From contig NZ_JAAGPF010000002.1 in the NCBI RefSeq assembly GCF_017104645.1, forward strand, positions 1 through 64,000: 64,000 nt of DNA, given 5' to 3'. Each line of letters starts with the position of its first letter. Within the stretch, counting starts at the first letter, position 1. The notes beneath the pieces are model-generated. The model was not told the DNA's origin. It saw only the letters and a list, made by a program, of their open reading frames with translations, and did no database searches. Source of the stretch: Burkholderia sp. Ac-20379 (GTDB lineage Bacteria > Pseudomonadota > Gammaproteobacteria > Burkholderiales > Burkholderiaceae). Shown here in pieces: positions 6,920 through 14,119 of the stretch. The position numbers and the translations under genes were made by a program.

Positions 6920-8899
6920 TTACTGGCCGTACTGCCAAGTATTCATGTAGTAATCGCCACTGACTTGCTCGATCAGCGAGATCAAGCGGTGTACATCGGA
7001 GGAAAGCGCGGTTTCCGTATAGAGCTTGGTATTCGTTGCCGAATAACTCGTCCCATTTTTCGTGATGCTGGGCGCAGCGATGTTTACGTATCCTTCAACG
7101 ACAGTAGCCTGCGACTGAGTTTTCTCACCCGTCAAAATCTGCTCGGGAACCAGCGGGTTAAGTGCCGATGCCGTCCAATTAAGCGACAGGCTCGTGACGC
7201 CGGCAACGCTGGCTGCCCCGCCGGACGTCAAAAAGCTGTTGATTGCATCGCTTCCCAATGTCTGCCACGGGACTTGCTGGCCGACTTGTGGCGCTTGAAT
7301 GGACGCAATATTAATCACGGTTTGCGGCTTCCCAGCCTGAACGCCGGCGACGTCATACAGCGTCACGGTATAAGCGCCGAACTGTTGAATTGCGCTGGTG
7401 TCCATGGACTTCGAGGTGTAATCCGAACTGGCCGGCACCGTGACGCTGCCTTGGCTCGAAATCGGTGCCCATGCCCATTTATATTCCGAACTTGTCCCAT
7501 CGGACATCGAGCAAGGCGTCGGAGGCGCGCCGCCGGGGCAATAGAACGGGGCCGTCGATGCCACGCTGGGAAACGTCAGGTATGGGCTGAAGTTGCCCGT
7601 GTGGCCACTACCGCTCCCCGTCAGGTACAGGCCGACTCCGCCGGAAGGCAATCCGGGGCCGGTTACGACCGCCGAACCCAATTGGGTATAAGACGTATTC
7701 GTGGCGCTGTCGGCCACGTTTTGCGTGACAGGAATCAGGATGCGCAGCCCGGATTCATATCGGCTATTCGCCGAATTCGCCGAGTCGACATACTGCAAGC
7801 GCCCCACGAATGACGCAATGTACAGATCGTACTGCTCCTGATTGCCGATGACCTGCCAGCCGCTGCTGGTTTGTTCGACGAAATCGGAGGCGAAGTTGGA
7901 TTTGCCTGCCGCGTCAGTGAACAAGAAATACACGAGCGAAACGGGACCGGAGGTATTCGGAAGCGTGTTGGCAGGCAGTACGGCCAGCGTCTTGATGCCG
8001 GTGAGTTTGGAGCCTGCGGAGAAAAGCCCGCCGTGACGCGCTTTCATCGTCGAATAGCTGTCGTTGAGGTAGCCAGTTGCGATCGCCGTGGTGCAGGCGG
8101 TATCGGTCGTGATACTCGAGCCGCCTTGCACATCGCTGATGCACTGGCTCATCGCGGTTTGCAGGCTCGCGAGATAGTTTGCCGGCTGTGCCGGTGCCGC
8201 GAGTGCCGTGACCGTGGTCGTCGAGCTGTTCAGTTGAATCGCCGTGTTGGAATCGGCAAGGCTGGAGAGTTGGAAGCCCGTACCCTTTGCCGAAGGCGTG
8301 ACCGAGATGGAGTCGATTACGGCATCGAGGCCGGTTTGATCCGCCGTGAACTGCGTGCTGATCGGATCGATGCTGGTCGAAACGCCATTGGCCTTGAAGA
8401 TCGGAGCAAGCGCTTGACCGAGTGTTGTCTCGGCGGCATTGATGGCCGTACGCGTGATGGCCGATGGGTTGCCAATCAGATCGCCCGGGTTACCCGATTT
8501 CGTAAGGAGCGCACCGACGGCCGTCGTCAGCGGCGTGACATTGGCAATCAGCGGCGAATTGTTCGATACATTCGTATTCGCAACAACCGAAAACAGCGTG
8601 TTCGACGCACCGGATGAGTCGGCCGCTTCCAGCACGAATGGGGCAGTCAATCCCTGAATCCCCACGCTGTAATGGCCATTGGTATCGGTCGTTGTGTTGA
8701 CCGTGTTGCCGTTGGCATCGATAACCGAAACGGTAGCACCGATCAGCGCCGTCCCGACTGCCACCGTACCGCTCATCGAGGTTGCGGCCGACAACTGGCT
8801 ACCCGTGCCCGACGTAGTCGAGCCGTCATTGCCGCCACCGCCGCAAGCAGCCAACAGCGCGAGCAACGACGCGCCCAATGCAAATTGCGTAATTTTCAT
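6920..8899 (-). CDS. Large Ser/Thr/Asn-rich lipoprotein with carboxypeptidase-regulatory-like repeat
   Basis: A 659-residue protein with a lipoprotein signal: MKITQFALGASLLALLAAC, lipobox LAAC with Cys19, then a Gly-rich tether. Residues about 40-100 (GTVAVGTALIGATVSVIDANGN...TNGHYSVGI) look like a carboxypeptidase-regulatory-like or Ig-type beta-sandwich domain. The remainder is Thr/Ser/Ala-rich with no enzyme motif I recognise. Probably anchored in the outer membrane and surface-exposed, though the +2 residue Gly does not by itself prove this. Base composition is less GC-rich than flanking core genes, and intergenic repeats lie on both sides, consistent with an accessory gene. Function unknown. 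Confidence 0.8.
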   Translation of the reverse strand: MKITQFALGASLLALLAACGGGGNDGSTTSGTGSQLSAATSMSGTVAVGTALIGATVSVIDANGNTVNTTTDTNGHYSVGIQGLTAPFVLEAADSSGASNTLFSVVANTNVSNNSPLIANVTPLTTAVGALLTKSGNPGDLIGNPSAITRTAINAAETTLGQALAPIFKANGVSTSIDPISTQFTADQTGLDAVIDSISVTPSAKGTGFQLSSLADSNTAIQLNSSTTTVTALAAPAQPANYLASLQTAMSQCISDVQGGSSITTDTACTTAIATGYLNDSYSTMKARHGGLFSAGSKLTGIKTLAVLPANTLPNTSGPVSLVYFLFTDAAGKSNFASDFVEQTSSGWQVIGNQEQYDLYIASFVGRLQYVDSANSANSRYESGLRILIPVTQNVADSATNTSYTQLGSAVVTGPGLPSGGVGLYLTGSGSGHTGNFSPYLTFPSVASTAPFYCPGGAPPTPCSMSDGTSSEYKWAWAPISSQGSVTVPASSDYTSKSMDTSAIQQFGAYTVTLYDVAGVQAGKPQTVINIASIQAPQVGQQVPWQTLGSDAINSFLTSGGAASVAGVTSLSLNWTASALNPLVPEQILTGEKTQSQATVVEGYVNIAAPSITKNGTSYSATNTKLYTETALSSDVHRLISLIEQVSGDYYMNTWQYGQ

Positions 8900-9048
8900 C
8901 TTGATAAGAGTATTAAGAGTGCCGCTCTGTTTTATTGAAACGAGCTGTGTTTTGTGTAGAGACTGCCGATCAATGTGTCGACGTAATGATGGTAGGTGCG
9001 GTTATCGCGTGCGGTCGGCGGCTCCTGCGCTCGGAAGTGTTTATGGTC

Positions 9049-9088
9049 TCTCAGGCTGACTGTTATGAAATTCATAGCAGTTTGATCG
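9049..9088 (+). repeat. Intergenic repeat copy 3, containing a near-perfect 23-bp palindrome
   Basis: Begins CTCTCAGG and aligns with copies at 6456 and 6548. In this copy the core is a near-perfect inverted repeat from 9059 to 9081. The arms are ACTG / CAGT and TATGAA / TTCATA around a central A; only the pair 9063/9077 is mismatched. It lies 160 bp upstream of the lipoprotein start and may be its operator. Confidence 0.6.
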
Positions 9089-9281
9089 AATCAAAGAGAC
9101 TCGACCATGAGTTGTTATCGACAGATGAATCGGGAACTTTATTGTCGAATTGTAACCGTCTGTTACGGTTGATGAGGGTGTTTTCTTTCGTTGTGTAAGG
9201 TAATTGTTGAGGTTCGAGTTGCGCGATAGCTCGTTGGTGACGCGAGTTTTACCCAGTCAGGCAGGGTGATGTATTTGGCTC

Positions 9282-9308
9282 ATCCGGGACGACAAGGCAT
9301 TCCCGGAT
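9282..9308. terminator. Hairpin duplicated with the immunity-gene remnant
   Basis: ATCCGGGA (9282-9289) pairs with TCCCGGAT (9301-9308). It corresponds to the 11-bp-stem hairpin at 10662-10688 beyond the intact putative immunity gene. Confidence 0.5.
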
Positions 9309-9402
9309 GATGTAAATTTCTGGCCGATGATCCTCTTAGAAACCACGTGAACATCGACGCCGCCCATCGAAAACTATTCGGAAGATGCTTCGCTGCTGTA
9401 GC
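9309..9402 (-). pseudogene. Decayed 3' fragment of a paralogue of the putative immunity gene
   Basis: Read on the minus strand in the paralogue's frame, the fragment gives SSE, a TAG stop, then FSMGGVDVHVVSKRIIGQ. The intact gene at 10697-11032 ends SSEECSMGGVDVYVVSKKIIGQ. The natural stop is lost (AAA for TAA) and an internal stop is present, so this is not functional. The 5' two-thirds of the gene is absent. The downstream hairpin was copied with it, showing a segmental duplication rather than chance similarity. Confidence 0.8.
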
Positions 9403-9442
9403 ATTAATCTCCGAGATGAACCGGGTTTTTAACGCACCGTAA

Positions 9443-10315
9443 TTATTCGAGGGGCTTCCTGCTAAGGATCTGTTGCGGGTCGGTAAACGATTCAATGCTT
9501 ACCTTTCGAACCGTTCCAGTGACTTGAAGGTCAAGATTTTTCCTTTCTTTAGCTGCTGCAGAATTTGAGTCGAAATTTTGGAGGTCGTTGTTTTTTTTCT
9601 CGGATGAAAAGGGTTTGACTTTTTCTTCTAGGCTCGGGATGAAGTAGAATGCAGGGGCGAGAAAGAAGTCGATGATCCCAGTCTCAATAGACTTTCCCGC
9701 TTGAGAGGTGAGTGATTGTCTTTCAATAAATCGCATGAAGAGGAAATTCGCTGAAATTACTGCCAGGCATGCAATAAGCTGAATTGGGCGTGGGTGGCTC
9801 AGAAGAAATACAATGGCTGCTGTCAGGAACGAGATGCCTAAGTATCTTGGAATTTCGGAATTTATTTCGGTCACGGAATGCATGTGGCCACTATTGATTT
9901 TTGAGAATACTGTTCTGTACAAAGGGCCGAGAATATTTTTTTCCAGAATGTCGACTTGATATTCCCAGTTTCTCTGCCAAAATTTACTGCTTTTATTGAT
10001 AAGAAACCAAGAAAAGCAGACCGTGCATCCGGCCATGGAGATGGCAGTGCAAATTACAATTTGTGCTTCTTGGGAAAATAGCCCATTCAAATCTACTTTT
10101 CCGCTTGCAATTAGTGTAATTGCAGTGGCGATTGCGGCCACAAAAAGCCAGAAGCTAGCTGATCGCTTCCAGTACAGCTCGATTTCGAATTTTCTAATGT
10201 CTAGTGCGACTTCGTAAGCTTTTGCAAGTCTGCTGTCTTTGTGGTACTTGCCGCTATCGTTGGATGGTTCTCCGAACTGAGATAGATATTCTGACGAGCG
10301 GTCTTGTTCTGCCAT
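9443..10315 (-). CDS. RipA-family-like inner-membrane protein, low GC
   Basis: A 290-residue protein: a hydrophilic N-terminus, the helix KAYEVALDIRKFEIELYWKR, two TM segments (about 52-70 and 85-106), the amphipathic FWQRNWEYQVDILEKNILGPLY, two more TM segments (about 157-190), and a long charged C-terminal tail. The order of motifs (R-K-F-E-I-E-L-Y-W-K-R before the first TM pair, W-x-x-x-W-E-x-x-V-D-x-L-E after it) matches my memory of the RipA family of membrane proteins described in Francisella. The match is from memory and should be tested. GC content is clearly lower than that of neighbours, which indicates recent acquisition. It sits between two decayed duplications. Role unknown. Confidence 0.6.
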   Translation of the reverse strand: MAEQDRSSEYLSQFGEPSNDSGKYHKDSRLAKAYEVALDIRKFEIELYWKRSASFWLFVAAIATAITLIASGKVDLNGLFSQEAQIVICTAISMAGCTVCFSWFLINKSSKFWQRNWEYQVDILEKNILGPLYRTVFSKINSGHMHSVTEINSEIPRYLGISFLTAAIVFLLSHPRPIQLIACLAVISANFLFMRFIERQSLTSQAGKSIETGIIDFFLAPAFYFIPSLEEKVKPFSSEKKNNDLQNFDSNSAAAKERKNLDLQVTGTVRKVSIESFTDPQQILSRKPLE

Positions 10316-10414
10316 AATTTCCCCGAGGTGGCTATGATTTTTTGGATATAGTCAGATGTTGCGTGCTGCTTTTGAGAATGTCGATGAAAGATTTTGGAAA
10401 TTATTGGGTTGGAT

Positions 10415-10625
10415 AGATGTAATTTCGATCTGCTTTCGTCGTGTGTCGTCTGTATCGCCCAATGTGGTTCAGCTCTTTGCGCGCATCGACTTAAGGCGCA
10501 CATGCAAGGGCGAGGGCGAGCCCAGTTCGCTGCGCTCCATCATCTCACGTATCGACATGCGCTCGTCGACCTGCGTCATCCGCGCCACCAACTCAAAGAT
10601 TCTATCTTCCAGCGGATCGAGTACA
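10415..10625 (-). pseudogene. Decayed partial copy of the winged-helix regulator at 5272-5619
   Basis: About 200 bp align with the DNA-binding half of the regulator at 5272-5619. The visible peptide reads RSELGSP..LH.RLKSMRAKS, then TGA, then TTLGDTDDTRRKQIE. The intact gene has KGWVTLGDTDDARRKQIE, so a TGG to TGA nonsense change kills it. Neither the N- nor the C-terminal part of the gene is present. It marks one side of the inserted RipA-like gene. Confidence 0.85.
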
Positions 10626-10661
10626 GTTCACCAAGTAAGGCAAAGGGAAGGCGTCTGATTT

Positions 10662-10688
10662 ATCCGGGAATGCCTCACATTCCCGGAT
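10662..10688. terminator. 11-bp-stem hairpin after the putative immunity gene
   Basis: ATCCGGGAATG (10662-10672) pairs perfectly with CATTCCCGGAT (10678-10688). It lies just after the stop of the leftward immunity-like gene; there is no strong U-tract. Confidence 0.6.
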
Positions 10689-10696
10689 GAGGTGAA

Positions 10697-11032
10697 TTAC
10701 TGACCGATGATTTTCTTCGAAACCACGTAGACATCAACGCCGCCCATCGAACATTCTTCGGAAGATGCTTCGCTGGAGGTGATGATTTCGACGGCGTTAC
10801 CGTTGCGCTCTTGATACGTGATGTCGTAAACCTGCCGATAGAGATCCTTTCCGACCTTCTCGGAAGCGATCATTTTGGCTTTGGTTTTGGATTCGTCTAC
10901 CTTGGTCGGATCAGTGATCCCCGCATTCTTCAAATGCACCAGGCCCATGTTGGTCGGCCAACTTGTGCACTTAGGTGGAGCAGCAAAGCTGGCAACCGGG
11001 ATCAACGCCATGGCAAGCAGAAGTGTTTTCAC
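10697..11032 (-). CDS. Secreted small protein, putative immunity protein for the Tlde1-like toxin
   Basis: A 111-residue protein with a clean Sec signal peptide (MKTLLLAMALIPVASFA, predicted cut before APPKC). The mature domain is small with two cysteines (PPKCTSW and SSEECSMGG) that could form a disulfide. The start is GTG, and it overlaps the stop of the upstream toxin-like frame by 4 bp (GTGA), implying translational coupling. Periplasmic location plus coupling to an L,D-transpeptidase-fold toxin is the pattern of the Tlde1/Tldi1 effector-immunity pair; the assignment rests on context, not on recognised sequence similarity. A decayed second copy is at 9309-9402. Confidence 0.65.
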   Translation of the reverse strand: MKTLLLAMALIPVASFAAPPKCTSWPTNMGLVHLKNAGITDPTKVDESKTKAKMIASEKVGKDLYRQVYDITYQERNGNAVEIITSSEASSEECSMGGVDVYVVSKKIIGQ

Positions 11033-11430
11033 GGCACCACCTGCAACGTGCGATCGCCGCTCGTCCAGATGCGATGGCGAGCTTGCTGATTCTGGATGAT
11101 GCAGCCATTGGACGCTTGGCCGGGATGCTGCACGCTGTCGCCGTGAATCAGCAGGCCATTTCTGCCAAAGGTATCGGTACCTTGTTGGGGCGTCAGTCGC
11201 ATCGTGTAGTTGCCCGCATGCGGGTGGTGGAAGGGCGCGCTGATCGTGTACGAGCCAACTTGAATCGGCCCGGTATTACGTACATTCTGCATCGTGTGAT
11301 TATTCCTGCCGGCGCCAATGCCGGAATAACCGACTCCGACCTGAGTACCGTTGCGCGAAAGCTGGGCAGTGCTTTGGCTGTACGTCCAAGGCCTGTTTTC
11401 TCCCCAGTTTGTGAGTTTGGTCAGACGATA
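11029..11430 (-). CDS. Tlde1-like (DUF2778) L,D-transpeptidase-fold toxin, start unresolved
   Basis: The open frame begins after a TGA at 11431-11433 and codes for 133 residues. It shows the DUF2778/Tlde1 pattern: PWTYSQSTAQLSRNG near the start, then VGYSGIGAGRNN and MQNVRNTGPIQVG. The catalytic block follows, GLLIHGDSVQHPGQASNGCI (His and S-x-G-C as in YkuD-type L,D-transpeptidases). Known Tlde1 effectors are type VI secretion substrates that alter peptidoglycan tetrapeptides. No ATG, GTG or TTG precedes the conserved WTYSQST segment; the first such codon is the ATG at 11292, which would remove it. So the gene uses CTG (11424), or has lost its true 5' end by frameshift or truncation. Domain call is strong; functionality is uncertain. 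Confidence 0.7.
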   Translation of the reverse strand, partial: YRLTKLTNWGENRPWTYSQSTAQLSRNGTQVGVGYSGIGAGRNNHTMQNVRNTGPIQVGSYTISAPFHHPHAGNYTMRLTPQQGTDTFGRNGLLIHGDSVQHPGQASNGCIIQNQQARHRIWTSGDRTLQVVP

Positions 11431-11563
11431 TCACAGGTGAGTCGAGCGACGAACCGCCCATGCATTGACGATCCGCTCAAGGGTCGCAGACGCTTGAGCC
11501 CAGCCACCATGTCACTGGATTGCACCGCTGTGGCGCCGGAAATAATGGATTTTTATTTTTAAA

Positions 11564-11588
11564 GGGAATTGCACGCGATGCAATTCCC
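11564..11588 (-). terminator. Terminator for the BPSS1780-family gene
   Basis: GGGAATTGCA (11564-11573) pairs with TGCAATTCCC (11579-11588). On the minus strand the stem is followed by a T/A-rich tract. It lies 107 bp beyond the stop of the leftward membrane protein gene. Confidence 0.65.
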
Positions 11589-11694
11589 AGCTCCGGCGTA
11601 ATTTTCGTGAAAATGGACGAAGGGATTCGACAGAAAACAGTGAGCAGCTTCGTTCGGACAGTTTTCCAAACTGCTGGAAAGTAAGAACCTTCTC

Positions 11695-12483
11695 TTACTT
11701 CCCCGGTTCCTGCACCCCGAAACACCCGCGATACGTCGCATAGAACGAGCAGTACAGCGCCGCGGTGATCACCACTGACGCTGGCATCATCAATGTCGTC
11801 GCATAGGCGCCGTCGACGCCGATCGCATGCAGTAGCGCAGCCAGCCCGACCGACACGCCGATCACGACCGTCAACCATAGCAGGCCATACAGCGTGAACG
11901 CCCAGCGGTTGCGCCAGCAACTCACAACGCTGAAGAACAGCGCCTTGACGGGCGGGATGTCGTGCCAAGCCGTCAGCACCGGCGCGAACCAGAACATCAT
12001 CGAAACCGGCACGTAGAGCACGGCCGAGATCAGCATCGCGACCAGCGTATCGGTCGAGATGATGACGTTCGGGTCGATGGTCTCGGGGTTCAGGCCGAAC
12101 ATGATCCGCATCAGCGTGCCGCCGTCGCCGAAAGCGGAGCAGGCGAGCACTACCGCGAGCGACACGATGTAGATGCCGCCGAGCGTAAACAGGCGCTGCA
12201 TCGTTACGTTGCCGTAGGAACGGAAGCCGTCGACCAGGATCGTCGGCATGACCGGCTTGCCGACCACGGCGTCGCGGCAAGCGGCCATGAAGCCGACCGA
12301 GATGCCCGGGACGAACAGCAGCGGCAGCGCCGCGCCGATCACGGGCACCACCGAGACGATCATCAGCGCCAACAGGTACGCGATGAACAGCGTGATGAAC
12401 GCGAGCGGATTGCGCCGGAACAGCCAGATGCCCTGGCGAAACCAGACGTAGCCGGTCTTGGCGGGGACTTCGATCAGTTGCAT
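11695..12483 (-). CDS. BPSS1780-family membrane protein
   Basis: A 262-residue protein with about six TM segments. The N-terminus reads [29 protein letters not shown], followed by [30 protein letters not shown]. This matches the family of conserved Burkholderiaceae membrane proteins typified by BPSS1780, which has no known function. Its start overlaps the 3' end of thrB by 10 bp, so the two are cotranscribed. An 8-bp-arm hairpin (11679-11686 with 11693-11700) covers its last codons and a second terminator follows. Confidence 0.85.
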   Translation of the reverse strand: MQLIEVPAKTGYVWFRQGIWLFRRNPLAFITLFIAYLLALMIVSVVPVIGAALPLLFVPGISVGFMAACRDAVVGKPVMPTILVDGFRSYGNVTMQRLFTLGGIYIVSLAVVLACSAFGDGGTLMRIMFGLNPETIDPNVIISTDTLVAMLISAVLYVPVSMMFWFAPVLTAWHDIPPVKALFFSVVSCWRNRWAFTLYGLLWLTVVIGVSVGLAALLHAIGVDGAYATTLMMPASVVITAALYCSFYATYRGCFGVQEPGK

Positions 12484-13472
12484 GGGTCGTGTCGTTCGGT
12501 GAGCGGCAGCGCATGCGCGATGCGCTCGCGCAGGATGCGCTCGAAATGGCCCGGGTCGTGCGGCTTCAGCATTTCCGCAGCGCGGGGCAGGTGGAAATCA
12601 TACAGGCGCGACACCCAGAACCGGTACGCGCCGGCGCGCAGCATGTCGGGCCAGTGGCGGCGTTCGGCATCGCTGAACGGGCGCACGGTCTGGTAGGCGC
12701 GCAGCAGCGCATCGGCGCGTTCGGCGTCGAGCGCGCCGGTGGCGAGGTCGGTGCACCAGTCGTTGACGGTCACGGCCACGTCGAACAGCCATTTGTCGCA
12801 GCCGGCGAAATAGAAATCGAAGAAGCCGCCGAGGCGCACCGTGTGGCCGGTGTCGGGCGAGGCGTGCGCGAACAGCACGTTGTCGCGGAACAGGTCGCAG
12901 TGGCACGGGCCTTCCGGCATGCCGGCGTAGTCGGCCGAGCCGAAGAACGCGGCCTGATGGGCCAGCTCGCGCTCGAGCAGCGCGCGTTGCTCGCCGTCGA
13001 TGAAGGGCACGATGGCCGGCACGTTCTCCTGCCACCACGGCAGGCTGCGCAGGTTCGGCTGGTGGTTCGCGTAATCGCGCCCCGCGAGGTGCAGGCGGGC
13101 AAGCATCTGGCCCACTTCCACGCAATGCTCGACGCGCGGCGCCAGTTCGGCGGCGCCGTCGAGCCGGGTGACGATCGAGGCCGGCTTGCCGTGCAGTTCG
13201 CCGAACAGCGCGCCGTCGGTGCGCACCACCGGATCGGGCACCGGCACGCCGTGATGGGCCAGGTGACGCATCAGTTCGAGGTAGAACGGCAGTTGCCCGG
13301 CCGTCAGCTTCTCGAAAATGGTCAGGACGAATTCGCCGCGTGTCGTCGTCAGGAAGAAATTGCTGTTCTCGATGCCGGACGGAATGCCGCGAAACGCGAC
13401 GACTTCGCCAAGATCGTAGTGGCGCATCCATTGCGCGAGATCGGAATCGGAGACTGCGGTGAAAACGGCCAT
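12474..13472 (-). CDS. thrB: Homoserine kinase, type II
   Basis: A 332-residue protein of the APH-like kinase fold, the ThrB type found in proteobacteria such as Pseudomonas and Burkholderia rather than the GHMP-type ThrB of E. coli. N-terminus [22 protein letters not shown] and substrate region [28 protein letters not shown] are diagnostic. The kinase catalytic loop is [13 protein letters not shown] (about 203-215), followed by the metal-binding [14 protein letters not shown]. It phosphorylates L-homoserine in threonine synthesis. It forms an operon with the downstream membrane protein. Confidence 0.95.
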   Translation of the reverse strand: MAVFTAVSDSDLAQWMRHYDLGEVVAFRGIPSGIENSNFFLTTTRGEFVLTIFEKLTAGQLPFYLELMRHLAHHGVPVPDPVVRTDGALFGELHGKPASIVTRLDGAAELAPRVEHCVEVGQMLARLHLAGRDYANHQPNLRSLPWWQENVPAIVPFIDGEQRALLERELAHQAAFFGSADYAGMPEGPCHCDLFRDNVLFAHASPDTGHTVRLGGFFDFYFAGCDKWLFDVAVTVNDWCTDLATGALDAERADALLRAYQTVRPFSDAERRHWPDMLRAGAYRFWVSRLYDFHLPRAAEMLKPHDPGHFERILRERIAHALPLTERHDPCN

Positions 13473-13563
13473 GCGGGAAAGCGTCGAACGGGGTGGGCGG
13501 GCCGGCGCGAAGGCCGGCGGCTGCTGCGGGAGGGCGGCGGGGCCGCCCCGCCGGGGGGATGGA

Positions 13564-13959
13564 TCAATAATGCAGGTTGATCGACGGCACGCGCGTGACG
13601 GGCACGTTGCCTTGATGCGGGCGCGGCGAGATGTCGGGGGTCGAGCTCATCTGGTAGCGGGTGCCGAAGTTCGAGCGCACGTCGATTTCGACGGGCTTGC
13701 CGCGATCGCGGTATTCGGTCACTTCGGTGCCGCTGACGCTCTTGTCGTGAAAGCTCGGCGTGCGCTTGATGTCGTCGAACTCGACTTTCGAGCTCACTTC
13801 CGCGCCGGGGCGGTTGATCTTGGTGAGGTCGGGCAGACCTGCGGCCTCGTCCTGCGCGGCGCGCGCTCGTGCCTCGTCGCTCGGCTGCGAACCCTCGGCG
13901 AACACGGGCCCGGCGAGGACGACCGTCGCAAGCGCGGCGGCGAAAAGGAGCGGCTTCAT
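13564..13959 (-). CDS. DUF2782-type secreted protein
   Basis: A 131-residue protein with a signal peptide ([21 protein letters not shown]) and a charged mature part that contains [29 protein letters not shown], the hallmark of the small DUF2782 family. ATG at 13959 is chosen over the in-frame ATG four codons upstream because GGAG lies just before it. It sits 91 bp upstream of thrB on the same strand and may share its transcript. Function unknown, periplasmic by prediction. Confidence 0.75.
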   Translation of the reverse strand: MKPLLFAAALATVVLAGPVFAEGSQPSDEARARAAQDEAAGLPDLTKINRPGAEVSSKVEFDDIKRTPSFHDKSVSGTEVTEYRDRGKPVEIDVRSNFGTRYQMSSTPDISPRPHQGNVPVTRVPSINLHY

Positions 13960-14119
13960 GGGATTCTCCAAATTAACCGCACGATTCTAGCAAAACCCGG
14001 GCCGGCCGATGCGGCGTTCTCTGCGGTGTGGCGGCGCAGCCTCGGCCGAATGGCCGAGCCGAAGCAACGCGGCGGCGCGCCCGTGATAATGTCGGACGCA
14101 ACCCTAGAGGCAATCGACA

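Noticed and set aside
9282-10688. Insertion sequence bounded by the duplicated hairpins
   Set aside because: No transposase and no target duplication; the shared segments extend into gene-derived sequence, which indicates segmental duplication.
10697-11032. T6SS structural locus around the toxin pair
   Set aside because: No VgrG, Hcp, PAAR or Tss genes within the window; only the effector-immunity-like pair is supported.
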